From: Streptomyces spongiicola
GTDB taxonomy: Bacteria > Actinomycetota > Actinomycetes > Streptomycetales > Streptomycetaceae
NCBI RefSeq assembly: GCF_003122365.1
Contig: NZ_CP029254.1
Location: 310,001-374,000 of the forward strand
Reading direction: 5' to 3'
Length of the DNA stretch: 64,000 bases
This document shows positions 8,496 to 19,349 of the stretch, piece by piece. Every line of letters begins with the position of its first letter. Position 1 is the first letter of the stretch. Under the pieces are notes generated by a model that was given only the letters and a program-made list of their open reading frames with translations, made no database searches and was not told where the DNA came from. The translations under genes were made by a program, and so were the position numbers.

Positions 8496-9212
8496 TCACC
8501 GCTCCATTCCCCGGAGTTCAGGAGCCGCAACCTCTGTAACGAGCATTCTGCGCAAGCATCCGAGGCAACGGGAACGCGTCGGTCCCAGACTTCCCTGTGA
8601 GATTCCCAACTCTCCTGCGATTTCTCGGTAGGTGGGGTCCCCCGGCGCCAGCATCGCAGTCAGCAGCCGGCGGCATCGACCCGGTGTGCGGGCGACCGCG
8701 GCCCGCAGGGCACGGCGCCGTTCCGCGACGAGCGCGGCCCGTTCGGGGCAGGCGGCGGGTCCCGCTGCGGGCTCGGCCGGGTAGGGGTGTTCACGCTGGG
8801 TGCGGGAACGGGCGCGGCGGGCCTCGTCCCGCACCGCCCCCGCCACCCAGCCGGCGGCGTCGGGCGGCGGGCCCTCGGTGCCGAGTCGCTCCAGGAGCCG
8901 TACCCAGACGGACTGTTCGAGGTCATTCGAGTCCAGGGCGCCGCCGTACGCCTCGGCGCTCGCCTCCGCGGCGACGAGCGGCCGCAGTTCGCGCACGAGC
9001 GCGCCGGCGGTCCCGGGTGCCGCGGCGGCGGGTGCCACACCCAAGGGTGCCGAGGCGCCGGATCCCTCCGCGGTGGCACGGGCACCCGCCGCGCTCCGGC
9101 CGGACCCCGGCCGCGGTCCGGAGCAGCCGCGGGCGGCGGTCGGGGACCGGGGCGCCATGGCGCCCCGGCGGGTGGCGGAGGGTGGGGCCGAGTCCGCTTC
9201 GCACGATGTCAT
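8496..9212 (-). CDS. Sigma-70 family (ECF-like) RNA polymerase sigma factor
   Basis: The C-terminal part of this protein (238 aa from ATG 9212) carries a sigma region 4 helix-turn-helix (DPTYREIAGELGISQGSLG, then TRSRCLGCLRRML). An upstream SNDLEQSVWVRLLERLGTE looks like a region 2.1/2.2 remnant. The linker and N-terminus are rich in Ala and Gly. It should direct RNA polymerase to a set of promoters not visible here. No anti-sigma gene is adjacent; a GNAT gene follows by 35 nt. The start is uncertain because the frame stays open further upstream through a His/Arg/Pro repeat, and no strong ribosome-binding site marks 9212. Confidence 0.75.
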   Translation of the reverse strand: MTSCEADSAPPSATRRGAMAPRSPTAARGCSGPRPGSGRSAAGARATAEGSGASAPLGVAPAAAAPGTAGALVRELRPLVAAEASAEAYGGALDSNDLEQSVWVRLLERLGTEGPPPDAAGWVAGAVRDEARRARSRTQREHPYPAEPAAGPAACPERAALVAERRRALRAAVARTPGRCRRLLTAMLAPGDPTYREIAGELGISQGSLGPTRSRCLGCLRRMLVTEVAAPELRGMER

Positions 9213-9396
9213 GCCGTGCGGGACGCCCCACCCGGAGCCGCGGTTTCCACCGAGGACGGCTCTCACCCGGCCGTATGACGGCCGTTCGGCCCCTGACGCG
9301 GTCCGGCCGGAGCGGGCGCGGGCCGAGCGGCGGGCGCCGCCCGGCCGGTGGGCGCCCGGCCGATGGGCATGCGGCCGGTGGGCATGCGGCGGGCCG

Positions 9397-10587
9397 TCAG
9401 TCGTCGGCGAAGTCCGCACGGGCCAGCAGACCCGTGTCCGGGTTGTCGGTGAAGATCCCGTCGATGCCCTGCTCGAAGTACACCTTGAACGCGCCGAAGG
9501 CGTCGCCGTACGCGTGGGGGTCCGTACCGCGGCGGAAGTCGGCGGGCAGGAAGGAGTTCTCGTTCCGCATCGTGTACGGGTGCAGGATCAGCCCCTGCGC
9601 GTGGGCGTCCCGGACGAGCGTGGTGGGCGTGCCCAGCCTGCCGCTCGCGTCCTTGGGCACGATGAGGTCGAGGGTGGGCCCGATGCCCTGGGCGAACGAG
9701 GCGATCCACTTCAGGCCCTCGGGCGTGACCAGGTCCGCGACCGTGCGCGGGTCGCCGGCCTGGGTGAAGTCCCAGGGGCGCGTTGCCGCGCCGGCGAGCA
9801 GCACGACGCGCGGCGAGTCCACCAGCTTCGCCAGCCGCTGGATGCTGCTCGGCTCGAACGACTGGAGGAAGACGGGCGAGTTCCCGCGGTGCCGGCCATG
9901 GCGGCGCAGCAGCTTCGCGAGGCGTTCCTCCAGGCCGAGGCCGATGCTGCGGAAGTAGGTCGGGTGCTTGGTCTCGACGTGGAGCCACACCGGCCGGCCG
10001 CGGCGACGGCCCTCCTCGCCGGCCCAGCGCAGCACCTCCTCGAAGGTGGGTATCGTCCAGCGGCCGTCGTAGACCGTGTTCCGCTGGCGGCTCTCCGGGA
10101 TCCGCTCCACGGCCCGCAGCGTCTTCAGCTCGGCGAGGGTGAAGTCCTCGGTGAACCAGCCCGTGATGCGGGTGCCGTCGACCGACCTGGTCGTCCGGCG
10201 TGAGGCGTACTCGGGACGCGAGGCGACGTCGGTGGTGCCTGAGATGTCGTTCTCGTGGCGGCACACCAGATGCCCGTCCCTGGTGGGCACCAGGTCCTGC
10301 TCGATGACGTGCGCGCCCATGTCCAGGGCCAGCCGGTAGGAGCCGAGGGTGTGCTCGGGCCGGTAGCCGCTCGCTCCACGGTGGGCGATGACGGTGGGCA
10401 CCGGCAGCGAGCGGTAACCGGGGCCGTGGCCTCCGCCGTGCCGCTCCCCGCGGGCCCCGCCGTCACCGGCGGCCTGTTCCGCGGCGTGGGCCCCCGGCGC
10501 GGCCGCCATCCCGAGCGCCGCCGATCCGAGCACCGCCGCCCCCAGGACGGTCCGCCGGCCGGGGGTGGTCTCCGCACCGTGTGTCAT
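9397..10587 (-). CDS. Tat-exported glycerophosphodiester phosphodiesterase
   Basis: GlpQ-type enzyme of 396 residues that splits glycerophosphodiesters to glycerol-3-phosphate and an alcohol, releasing phosphate sources outside the cell. Residues 10-36 form a twin-arginine signal (GRRTVLGAAVLG, ending AHAAE). Catalytic signatures are visible: VIAHRGASGYRPEHTLGSY (about 66-84, with His 68 and Arg 69) and VIEQDLVPTRDGHLVCRHE (about 94-112). The C-terminus GIDGIFTDNPD is the usual TIM-barrel end. AAGGAG lies 5 nt before ATG 10587. It is monocistronic and diverges from the acyltransferase gene. Confidence 0.93.
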   Translation of the reverse strand: MTHGAETTPGRRTVLGAAVLGSAALGMAAAPGAHAAEQAAGDGGARGERHGGGHGPGYRSLPVPTVIAHRGASGYRPEHTLGSYRLALDMGAHVIEQDLVPTRDGHLVCRHENDISGTTDVASRPEYASRRTTRSVDGTRITGWFTEDFTLAELKTLRAVERIPESRQRNTVYDGRWTIPTFEEVLRWAGEEGRRRGRPVWLHVETKHPTYFRSIGLGLEERLAKLLRRHGRHRGNSPVFLQSFEPSSIQRLAKLVDSPRVVLLAGAATRPWDFTQAGDPRTVADLVTPEGLKWIASFAQGIGPTLDLIVPKDASGRLGTPTTLVRDAHAQGLILHPYTMRNENSFLPADFRRGTDPHAYGDAFGAFKVYFEQGIDGIFTDNPDTGLLARADFADD

Positions 10588-10654
10588 GAACGCTCCTTCG
10601 TCGAATGGGCGTACTCCGCGGCCGGTTGCGCGGGGCCTCGCGGCGCACAGGCTA

Positions 10655-10722
10655 GTGCCGCGTCAGGCGACGTACGCCCCGTCGCGACGCTGCCGACGGG
10701 CAGACCCCGCCTGACGCGGCAC
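10655..10722. repeat. 68-nt imperfect palindrome (MITE-like or terminator-like)
   Basis: A perfect 15-bp inverted repeat, GTGCCGCGTCAGGCG at 10655-10669 and its complement at 10708-10722, encloses a second stem (CCCGTCG/CGACGGG). It lies in the divergent gap between the phosphodiesterase and acyltransferase genes, where a terminator is not needed. Confidence 0.85.
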
Positions 10723-10750
10723 CGGGCACGAGGACGTCACGTGCCGGAGA

Positions 10751-10803
10751 CCCGGGGCGACCCCGGGGCGAACCCGGGCCGAACCCGGGCCGAACCCGGG
10801 TCA
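10751..10803. repeat. Tandem 11-bp repeat
   Basis: CGAACCCGGGC units repeat three times after two related CGACCCCGGGG-like units, upstream of the acyltransferase gene. Confidence 0.75.
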
Positions 10804-10923
10804 ACACCGTGTATCCACTCGGTAAACCCGACGTGCGGTCGGGCGGCACTCGCGAGTATCGTCCTCACCTGCAGAGACTTCGCCGGCCGTACCGCAGTCC
10901 CGCTTCTGACACCGGAGGACCCG

Positions 10924-11595
10924 TTGTCCCGCTCGTCGCTCATCAAGGCAGTGCTCGGACCGCTCCTGCGCCTGATGTTCCGCCCGCGCGTGGAAGGCGC
11001 CGAGAACATCCCCGGGGACGGCCCGGTCATCCTCGCCGGCAACCATCTGACCTTCATCGACTCGATGGTGCTGCCGATCGTGTGCGACCGCCGGGTCCAC
11101 TTCATCGGCAAGGACGAGTACGTCACCGGCAAGGGGCTCAAGGGCCGGCTGATGGCGTGGTTCTTCACCGGCGTCGGCATGATCCCCGTGGACCGGGACG
11201 GCGCCAACGGCGGTGTGGCGGCTCTGATGACGGGCCGCCGGGTGCTGGAGGAGGGGAAGGTCTTCGGCATCTACCCGGAGGGCACCCGCTCCCCCGACGG
11301 CCGCCTCTACCGCGGACGTACCGGAATCGCCCGGCTCACCCTGATGACGGGCGCGCCCGTCGTCCCGTTCGCCATGATCGGCACCGACAAGCTCCAGCCG
11401 GGAGGTGCCGGCCTGCCGCGTCCCGGCCGGGTGACGGTCCGCTTCGGCACGCCGATGGAGTTCTCGCGGTACGAGGGCATGGACCGCGACCGCTATGTGC
11501 TGCGTGCCGTGACGGACTCGGTGATGACCGAGGTGATGAGGCTGTCCGGTCAGGAATACGTGGACATGTACGCGACGAAGGCGAAGGCGGCCTGA
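10924..11595 (+). CDS. PlsC-like 1-acylglycerol-3-phosphate acyltransferase
   Basis: Membrane-associated acyltransferase of 223 residues. It has the PlsC motifs in order: NHLTFIDSMVLP (the H-x4-D catalytic motif NHLTFID), GMIPVDRDG, FGIYPEGTRSPDGRLYRGRTGIA (substrate-binding P-E-G-T-R) and PVVPFAMIG. It would acylate lysophosphatidate during phospholipid synthesis; homologous acyl-carrier variants cannot be excluded. TTG 10924 is the start because GGAGG is exactly 5 nt upstream; no ATG or GTG is well placed. It stands alone. Confidence 0.9.
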   Translation: MSRSSLIKAVLGPLLRLMFRPRVEGAENIPGDGPVILAGNHLTFIDSMVLPIVCDRRVHFIGKDEYVTGKGLKGRLMAWFFTGVGMIPVDRDGANGGVAALMTGRRVLEEGKVFGIYPEGTRSPDGRLYRGRTGIARLTLMTGAPVVPFAMIGTDKLQPGGAGLPRPGRVTVRFGTPMEFSRYEGMDRDRYVLRAVTDSVMTEVMRLSGQEYVDMYATKAKAA

Positions 11596-12042
11596 GCCCT
11601 CCCCGGACGGCCGGGTCCGTCCGGCGGTTCTCGGGTGCGCCCGCCGCGAAGGACCCGTCCGGCCGGGCCCGAACGAGCGAACGCGATGGGCGCCGGTGCC
11701 GGGCGGCCGACCTGACCGCCCGTGCGGGGCCGGACCGCCAGCGCCGGGCCAGGCGCTGCTGCACCGCGCATGCCCACCTGACCGCCCGTGCCGGGCCCCG
11801 ACCGCCTGTGCGGGTGGCCGGGCACCGGTCCGGCCCCGTCCCCTGGACGCATCGGCCGCGAGCCGGATGCCGCCTCCGCACATCGGTGCGGGCGCGGCGT
11901 CCGTCGTACACGGCGGCCGGTCTTCCGGTGCGCGGGGGCGGGTACCGGTCCCGGGGCACCGCGGCCCCGGCCCCCGAAGCGCCGCGGCCCCGGAGCCCCG
12001 GGCAGCGGAGCCCCGGGGGGCTGCGGTTCAACGGGGAGCCGG

Positions 12043-12098
12043 TACACTCGGGCGTCAGTGCTCGATGCCGTACACCCGGGCGTCAGTGCTCGATGCCG
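12043..12098. repeat. Tandem 28-bp duplication spanning a stop codon
   Basis: Units 12043-12070 and 12071-12098 differ at one base. The inner copy contains the last five codons and stop of the MFS gene. The rest of the 487-nt convergent gap (11596-12082) holds only further short GC-rich repeats, such as CCTGACCGCCCGTGC near 11711 and 11780. Confidence 0.9.
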
Positions 12099-13630
12099 TC
12101 CGCCAGCCTCTGGCCGCGCAGGAGGAACCACGCGGCCGCGGCGGTGCCGAGCAGCACCGCCGCCCCCACGCCGGCCGCGAGCCGCAGCCCTTCGACGAAC
12201 GCCTCCTGCGCCGCCCCGACCAGCTCGGCCCGCTGGTGCGCCGGCAGCACGGTCGCGGCCTCCACCGCCCCGCCGAGCGACTCATGGGCGGCGGACGCCA
12301 CGTCGGCGGGCACTCCTTCCGGTGTCGCGAAGTTCCGGTACACCCCGGTCACGATCGATCCCAGCAGCGCGATACCGAGAGCGGCACCGAGTTCGTAGGC
12401 GGTCTCGGCCACCGCCGACGCCGAGCCGGCCCGCTCCTTCGGCACGCTGGACAGGATGACGTCGGCCGTGACGGTGAACGAGAAGCCGGCGCCGACACCG
12501 ACGACGAGCAGGGCCGCGCCGAGCAGCGGATAGCCCGTGGAGCCGCCGATGAAGGTCAGCACGGCGAGTGCGGCACCCATGGCGGCGAGTCCACCCGCCA
12601 CGACGGACCGGACGGAGTACCGGCGGGCGAAGCGGCCGGCGACCAGGCCGGTCGCCACCGCACCGATCGCGGCGGGCAGTTCCGCGAGCCCCGCCTCGAG
12701 CGGCGGCCGCTCCTGCACCAGCTGGAGGAACTGGGAGAGGAAGAAGACCAGTCCCGACAGGCCCAGGATGGTCAGCAGGTCGGCGAGGACGGCGCCGGAG
12801 AAGCCGCGGTTCCGGAACAGCCGCATGTCGAGCAGCGGGGAGGGCAGGGTGAGCTGCCTCCTGGCGAATCCGTACAGCGCGCCGGCGCCGGTGAGGGCGG
12901 CGGCGCCGGAATCCCAGCCCACACCGTGGCTGGCGGCCTCCTTGATCGCGTAGACCACGCCGATCATGCCGATCAGCGACAGGGCGACGCTGACGAGGTC
13001 CCAGGGGCCGGCGACCGGGTTCTTCGACTCGGGCAGCAGCTTGACGCCGACGACGACGAGGACGGCCATCACGGGCAGATTGATGAGGAAGACGGAGCCC
13101 CACCAGAAGTGCTCCAGCAGGAAGCCCCCGACGACCGGGCCCACGGCTGCGCCGGCCGAGGCCATGGCACCCCAGATGCCGATGGCGATGCTGCGCTCGC
13201 GCGGGTCGTGGAAGATGTTGCGGATCAGCGCCAGTGTGGAGGGCATGAGCGTGGCCCCGGCGACGCCGAGCAGGGCCCGGGCGAGGATCATCATCTCGGG
13301 CGTGGTGGCGTAGGCGTTGAGCACGGACACCGCGCCGAAGGCGACGGCGCCGGTCAGCAGCAGCTTCTTGCGGCCGATCCGGTCGCCGAGGCTGCCCATG
13401 GAGACCAGCAGTCCGGCGATGACGAACGAGTAGACGTCGCCGATCCACAGCAGCTGGGTGCCGGTGGGCTGGAGGTCCTCGCTGAGGAAGGGCGTCGCGA
13501 GGCCGAGCACGGTGGCGTCCACGGCCACCAGCAGTACGGCCAGGACGAGTACCGCCAGGGCCAGCCAGCGCCCGGGGCGGTACAGGGCCTCGTCCGCACC
13601 GCCCGTGCGCTGGACGGTACCGCTGGTCAT
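12083..13630 (-). CDS. MFS drug efflux transporter, EmrB/QacA (DHA2) type
   Basis: The 515-residue protein has about 14 hydrophobic segments. It shows the DHA2 motifs ALAVLVLAVLLVAVDATVLG (helix 1, with the motif D1-like LDxTVxxxALP pattern), the loop motif A GSLGDRIGRKKLLL (about 79-92) and motif C GPVVGGFLLEH (about 163-173). It should export hydrophobic compounds using the proton gradient. The ATG overlaps the tetR stop by 4 nt (ATGA), so it is translationally coupled to its regulator and controlled by the palindrome upstream of tetR. Its 3' end has been duplicated in tandem (12043-12098). Confidence 0.93.
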   Translation of the reverse strand: MTSGTVQRTGGADEALYRPGRWLALAVLVLAVLLVAVDATVLGLATPFLSEDLQPTGTQLLWIGDVYSFVIAGLLVSMGSLGDRIGRKKLLLTGAVAFGAVSVLNAYATTPEMMILARALLGVAGATLMPSTLALIRNIFHDPRERSIAIGIWGAMASAGAAVGPVVGGFLLEHFWWGSVFLINLPVMAVLVVVGVKLLPESKNPVAGPWDLVSVALSLIGMIGVVYAIKEAASHGVGWDSGAAALTGAGALYGFARRQLTLPSPLLDMRLFRNRGFSGAVLADLLTILGLSGLVFFLSQFLQLVQERPPLEAGLAELPAAIGAVATGLVAGRFARRYSVRSVVAGGLAAMGAALAVLTFIGGSTGYPLLGAALLVVGVGAGFSFTVTADVILSSVPKERAGSASAVAETAYELGAALGIALLGSIVTGVYRNFATPEGVPADVASAAHESLGGAVEAATVLPAHQRAELVGAAQEAFVEGLRLAAGVGAAVLLGTAAAAWFLLRGQRLADGIEH

Positions 13631-14178
13631 CTCTCCACACTCCGGAGTGCTCCGCCGAGCACCAGCTCGGTGATCATGTACTGGAATTCGTTCTTGGCGA
13701 CCCGGCCGTCCATGACGGCCCAGGCGCAGGTGCCGATGAGGCCGTAGAGGGCCTCGGTGAGCCAGACGGGCGAGAGGTCGATCCGGAACTCGCCCTGTTC
13801 CTGGCCCCGTCGGAACAGGGCGCTGACCCGGGCGTCGAGCCGGGCCCAGCCCTCGTCGACCTGGTCGCCCTCGAACAGCTGGTTCTCGGTGACCAGGAAC
13901 GCGAGGAGCTCCGCCGCGGGCTCCATCTCGGCGATCAGCCGGCGCAGGGCGTCGCCGGCGGGGCCGTCCTCGAGCGCGGCGCGGCCGACGGCCGCCTCGA
14001 ACTCCTCGATTCCGAAGGCCTCGAGCGCCTTCACCAGCGCGTCCCGCCCGGCGAAGTGCCGGTGCAGAGTGGCGCGGCCGATGCCCGCCGCCCGGGCGAC
14101 CTCGTCCATGGTCGCGGTCGACTTACGGGCAAGGAGGGCTGCGGCGGCGCGCAGCACCTGTTCACGATCCATAGCCAT
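13627..14178 (-). CDS. TetR family repressor of the adjacent MFS pump
   Basis: TetR protein of 183 residues with an N-terminal helix-turn-helix: REQVLRAAAALLARKSTATMDEVARAAGIGRATLHRHFAGRDALVKAL. The rest is the helical ligand-binding domain. It is first in a two-gene operon with the efflux pump and should repress both until a ligand binds. The gene appears leaderless: TATGGT lies 6 nt before ATG 14178 with no ribosome-binding site. A 30-nt palindrome abuts the -10 box. A second ATG two codons in is also possible. Confidence 0.93.
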   Translation of the reverse strand: MAMDREQVLRAAAALLARKSTATMDEVARAAGIGRATLHRHFAGRDALVKALEAFGIEEFEAAVGRAALEDGPAGDALRRLIAEMEPAAELLAFLVTENQLFEGDQVDEGWARLDARVSALFRRGQEQGEFRIDLSPVWLTEALYGLIGTCAWAVMDGRVAKNEFQYMITELVLGGALRSVER

Positions 14179-14184
14179 GAGACA

Positions 14185-14190
14185 ACCATA
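14185..14190 (-). promoter_or_regulatory. -10 box of the tetR-MFS operon
   Basis: TATGGT on the minus strand, 6 nt from ATG 14178, directly next to the operator. Confidence 0.5.
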
Positions 14191-14191
14191 G

Positions 14192-14221
14192 ACCGAATGA
14201 GACGTCAACGTCTCATTCGGT
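14192..14221. promoter_or_regulatory. TetR operator palindrome
   Basis: Two perfect 14-nt arms (ACCGAATGAGACGT and its complement) are separated by CA. Position over the spacer and -35 of the tetR promoter, ending 1 nt before the -10 box, is ideal for autorepression. The 170 nt from here to argH show nothing else. Confidence 0.85.
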
Positions 14222-14390
14222 CCTGTGGTCGGCCTCATATGAGGCGGAGCAGGGGCGCCGGGCACCTGAAGCCGCCGCTGCCCGTCGGCCTCGCGCGCAC
14301 CCCGCCCCGGGCGTGAGGAACTCCTCGCGGCCGGGGACGGCTACCCGCTCGCGTGGGCGACGGCCCGGCGGCCGGGCACCCCCGCGACGG

Positions 14391-15830
<1,440 letters not shown>

Positions 15831-15855
15831 TCAAGAATTGCCGGGCTTCTGATGT

Positions 15856-15940
15856 GCCGCCGCCTCCCCTGCGCCGGGCCGGCGGCTCCCCCGCGGCCCG
15901 GCGGGCCGCGGGGGAGGCCGGCCGCAGGGGAGGCGGCGGC
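15856..15940. terminator. 85-nt nested hairpin between argG and argH
   Basis: The outer stem pairs 15856-15872 with 15924-15940 over 17 perfect base pairs. The inner stem pairs 15886-15899 with 15903-15916 over 14 perfect base pairs with a 3-nt loop. It could end argG mRNA, attenuate read-through into argH or stabilise processed mRNA. No T-tract follows. Confidence 0.8.
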
Positions 15941-16064
15941 GGTGGACCTGCGTCAGGGCGGTGGCCCCGGTGGATCAGTAGTCCGGAGGCCGAGCCCCAC
16001 CCTGTTGGCCTGTAAATCGAAGGCGAACGGGTCTTCTCGACCTTGGACGCGTTCTATTTACGAA

Positions 16065-17258
16065 TCAGGCGAGGTCGCGCCTCGCCGCGATCTTCGCCGA
16101 GAGGCCGAAGATGTCGATGAAGCCCTGCGCCTTCGACTGGTCGAAGGTGTCACCCGTGTCGTACGTCGCGAGGTTGAAGTCGTACAGCGACTGGTCGGAC
16201 CGCCGGCCGGTGACGACGGCGCGGCCGCCGTGCAGGGTCATCCGGATGTCGCCGGTGACGTGCCGGCTGGCCTCGTCGACGAAGCCGTCCAGGGCCCGCT
16301 TGAGCGGGGAGAACCACAGGCCGTCGTAGACCAGCTCGCCCCAGCGCTGCTCGACCTGCCGCTTGTACCGGGCCAGCTCGCGCTCGACGGTGACGTTCTC
16401 CAGCTCCTGATGGGCGGTGATCAGCGCGATCGCCCCCGGGGCCTCGTACACCTCGCGGGACTTGATGCCGACGAGCCGGTCCTCGACCATGTCGATCCGG
16501 CCGACGCCCTGGGCGCCGGCCCGCTCGTTGAGCTGCTGGATCGCCTGCAGGACGGTGACGGGCCTGCCGTCGACGGCGACCGGGACGCCCGCCTCGAAGG
16601 AGATGATCACCTCGTCGGCCTCGCGGGCCTCGGCCGGGTTGGAGGTGTACTCGTAGACGTCCTCGATCGGACCGTTCCAGATGTCCTCCAGGAAGCCGGT
16701 CTCCACGGCCCGCCCGAAGACGTTCTGGTCGATGGAGTACGGCGACTTCTTGGTGGTCGCGATCGGGAGCTGCTTCTCCTCGCAGAACGCGATGGCCTTG
16801 TCCCTGGTCATCGCGTAGTCACGGACCGGCGCGATGCACTTCAGGTCCGGGGCGAGGGAGGCGATGCCGGCCTCGAACCGCACCTGGTCGTTGCCCTTGC
16901 CGGTGCAGCCGTGGGCCACGATCGAGGCGCCGTGCTTCTTCGCGGCGGCCACCAGGTGCTTGACGATCGCGGGCCGGGAGAGGGCGGAGACGAGCGGGTA
17001 GCGGTCCATGTAGAGGGCGTTGGCCTTGATCGCCGGGAGGCAGTACTCCTCGGCGAACTCGTCCCTGGCGTCCGACACCTCGGCCTCGACCGCACCGCAG
17101 GCGAGCGCGCGCTTGCGGATGACATCCAGGTCCTCGCCGCCCTGGCCGACGTCCACGGCAACGGCGATGACCTCGGCGCCCGTCTCCTCGGCGATCCAGC
17201 CGATGGCGACGGAGGTGTCCAGACCGCCCGAGTAGGCGAGTACGACGCGCTCGGTCAC
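16065..17258 (-). CDS. argG: Argininosuccinate synthase
   Basis: The 397-residue enzyme joins citrulline and aspartate with ATP cleavage to AMP. The N-terminal PP-loop [16 protein letters not shown] binds [13 protein letters not shown] and [13 protein letters not shown] are family signatures. GTG 17258 has AAGGAG at 6 nt; the frame is open further upstream but that stretch is promoter DNA. The promoter has a consensus TTGACA and an ArgR-like site on its -10, so arginine repression is likely. Confidence 0.97.
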   Translation of the reverse strand: MTERVVLAYSGGLDTSVAIGWIAEETGAEVIAVAVDVGQGGEDLDVIRKRALACGAVEAEVSDARDEFAEEYCLPAIKANALYMDRYPLVSALSRPAIVKHLVAAAKKHGASIVAHGCTGKGNDQVRFEAGIASLAPDLKCIAPVRDYAMTRDKAIAFCEEKQLPIATTKKSPYSIDQNVFGRAVETGFLEDIWNGPIEDVYEYTSNPAEAREADEVIISFEAGVPVAVDGRPVTVLQAIQQLNERAGAQGVGRIDMVEDRLVGIKSREVYEAPGAIALITAHQELENVTVERELARYKRQVEQRWGELVYDGLWFSPLKRALDGFVDEASRHVTGDIRMTLHGGRAVVTGRRSDQSLYDFNLATYDTGDTFDQSKAQGFIDIFGLSAKIAARRDLA

Positions 17259-17289
17259 GGGTTTCTCCTTACGGTGCATGCGTTGATGG

Positions 17290-17323
17290 GTATAACTATG
17301 CAGTGCTCCGTATGTTTTGTCAA
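17290..17323 (-). promoter_or_regulatory. argG promoter with ArgR-like box on the -10
   Basis: TTGACA (17318-17323), a 17-nt spacer and CATAGT (17295-17300) make a good promoter. The pseudo-palindrome GCATAGTTATAC overlaps the -10 and resembles a site at the same place in the argC promoter. Confidence 0.7.
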
Positions 17324-17362
17324 AGCCGTGATAAGCAGTGGCCGCCCGTCCCCCCCGCTGCG

Positions 17363-17368
17363 TAGCCT
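17363..17368 (+). promoter_or_regulatory. -10 box of a leaderless transcript
   Basis: TAGCCT lies 6 nt before ATG 17375, with no ribosome-binding sequence between them. Confidence 0.45.
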
Positions 17369-17374
17369 CACCCC

Positions 17375-18982
17375 ATGACGAGCAGGGGGAACACGGCCGT
17401 CGAACGGCTTGTACAGGGTGCCGGGATCCGCGACGTACTCGAGTCGGCGGACCCCGACGCCTGGCTGGATCTCGACGCGGAGGTCCGCGCCGTGCGGACG
17501 GGCGGGCCGCAGGTCCGCTCGCGGGAGCTGACGCGCGTGCCCGCCCTGGCGCTGTGCCACCGGGACGGACGGGTCCGGGAGGCCGCACTGGAACAGGTGG
17601 CCGGCCACCCGGACCTGCTGCCACTGCTGGTGGTCCGGACGGCGGACTGGGCCGGGCCGGTCCGGACGCGGGCCCGTGACCTGCTTCCCGGACTGCTGGC
17701 CGCGGTGGGACCTGAGGACCTGGTGCCGCTCACCGCCCTGGCGCTCCGGCTGTCCCGCCGCCGGCGCGGCGGGTTCGCGCACGAGACGCTGACCGCGTTC
17801 CTGCGGTCCGCCCGGCCCGCCGTGCTCGAACCGCTGCTGGTCTCGCCGGATCGCGCCACACGCCGGATCGCCTACGGCCTGGTCGTGGAACACGGACTCC
17901 TCCCCGCCGACCGGCTGGCCCGCGCCGCGGCCGCGGACGAGGACGTCGTCGTGCAGCGGCTGTGCGCCGATGCGGCCCTCGGACGCGCCCCCACCCTCGA
18001 CGACGTGATCCTCCCGCTGGTGCGGTCACGGCACCCCGCCGCACGGTCCGCAGGGGTCACGGCCCTCCGCCGGGCGGGACGCCACGACGACGCCCGCCCG
18101 TTCCTGACCGACCGCTCGGGGCTGGTACGGGCCTGCGCCCGCTATGTCCTGCGGCAGGGCGGGACCGAACCGCTTCCTCTCTACCGCGCCCTGTGCGCCG
18201 ACCCGGCCGACCACGGCATACCGGCCTGGGCGCCGCTCGGACTCGCCGAGTGCGGCGAGCCCGCTGACGCCGCGCTGCTGTGGCCACTGACCGGCCATCC
18301 CGTGCCGTCGGTACGGGCCCGGGCCGTCGCCGGGCTCCGGCTGCTCGGCAGAATCGACCTGGATCGGCTGCGGCCGCTGCTCGACGACCCCGCACCCACC
18401 GTCGCCCGGGAAGCCGCGACCACGCTCCTCCCGTGGGCGGGCAGCCTGCCGGAGGACTGGCTCCTGAGCCGGGTCACCGGCGACCGGGGCCCCGCCCACA
18501 CCCGGCGCACGGCCTTCCGGCTGGTGCGCGCCCGTGGCGGGATCGCGGAACTCCGCGCCGCCGTGGCCCTGCTCGACGGCCCGGACCGCGCACTGGCGAC
18601 CCTGGCCGTAACGGCGATCCAGCAGTGGGTACCGCCGCAGGGCGGACACCATGACCCCGCCGAACTCGACGCGCTGCTGGACCGCTGCACACACCTCTTC
18701 AGCGTGCACGCGCTGCTGAGCCTGCGGTGGCGGGCCGGACTGACCGGGCCGTCCGGGACGGGCGGCGAGACGGCAACGGCAGGGGGGCCGGAAGCGGCGG
18801 CAGATCCGGAAGCCGCGTGCGCGGCTGCAACTGCGCGGGGGCCTGGGCCGGTTCCGGGGGCGGGTACGGGGTCGGTTTCGGGGGCGGGTCCGGGGTCGGG
18901 AGACGGCGGCATCCCGGCACCGTCCCCGCGCGCCCGGGTGGGGGCCGCGATCCGGGCATGGATCAGACGCAGGAAGGCCTAG
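17375..18982 (+). CDS. HEAT-repeat protein
   Basis: This 535-residue protein is built from helical hairpins with the HEAT/PBS-lyase pattern, for example [61 protein letters not shown] and [21 protein letters not shown]. Such solenoids bind other proteins; no enzyme motif is seen. Near the C-terminus (about 445-515) a Gly/Ala/Pro linker with [17 protein letters not shown] breaks the repeats before a basic tail (RAWIRRRKA). It appears leaderless and monocistronic, divergent from argG. Function unknown. Confidence 0.85.
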   Translation: MTSRGNTAVERLVQGAGIRDVLESADPDAWLDLDAEVRAVRTGGPQVRSRELTRVPALALCHRDGRVREAALEQVAGHPDLLPLLVVRTADWAGPVRTRARDLLPGLLAAVGPEDLVPLTALALRLSRRRRGGFAHETLTAFLRSARPAVLEPLLVSPDRATRRIAYGLVVEHGLLPADRLARAAAADEDVVVQRLCADAALGRAPTLDDVILPLVRSRHPAARSAGVTALRRAGRHDDARPFLTDRSGLVRACARYVLRQGGTEPLPLYRALCADPADHGIPAWAPLGLAECGEPADAALLWPLTGHPVPSVRARAVAGLRLLGRIDLDRLRPLLDDPAPTVAREAATTLLPWAGSLPEDWLLSRVTGDRGPAHTRRTAFRLVRARGGIAELRAAVALLDGPDRALATLAVTAIQQWVPPQGGHHDPAELDALLDRCTHLFSVHALLSLRWRAGLTGPSGTGGETATAGGPEAAADPEAACAAATARGPGPVPGAGTGSVSGAGPGSGDGGIPAPSPRARVGAAIRAWIRRRKA

Positions 18983-19024
18983 CCAGACCAGGAGTCTGCC
19001 GAAGATCTCGCTCCGACCGTCCTT

Positions 19025-19068
19025 CTTGCACCAGTTCGCCCGTGCCGATCGGGGCAACCTGGTGCAAG
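19025..19068. terminator. Hairpin after the HEAT-repeat gene
   Basis: CTTGCACCAG (19025-19034) pairs with CTGGTGCAAG (19059-19068) over 10 bp. It lies 43 nt past the stop. Confidence 0.6.
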
Positions 19069-19213
19069 TCGGGCGCGTTCTCAAGATCGCCAGTGCACTC
19101 CCAGCGGCCGCATCCCTGCCTTCGACGACCCGCGCCGGGCGGCGGAAACACCCCGCGCCCTCGGGCAGGCCGACGGCGGCGGCGACGGCGCCCGCGCGCT
19201 GCCCGGCGTGCCC

Positions 19214-19278
19214 GCCCCTCGATACCGCCCCGACGCGCCGCCCCTCGATACCGTCCCGACGCGCCGCCCCGACGCGCC
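19214..19278. repeat. Tandem 26-bp repeat
   Basis: Two and a half copies of a unit containing CCTCGATACCG and CGACGCGCC, in the 367-nt gap before the redox operon. Apart from this and the hairpin the gap shows only a short ATG frame (19333-19353, MTEEQR) ending in a GTGA overlap with the next gene. Confidence 0.75.
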
Positions 19279-19349
19279 GCCGGACGATTGAACTCCTCGG
19301 AGCTTCTCTCCGTATCCACCTGCGCCACAGGGATGACCGAGGAGCAGCG

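Noticed and set aside
9213..9419. Upstream extension of the sigma-like gene
   Set aside because: The extra residues are His/Arg/Pro repeats created by a short DNA repeat near 9340-9390 and lack family resemblance.
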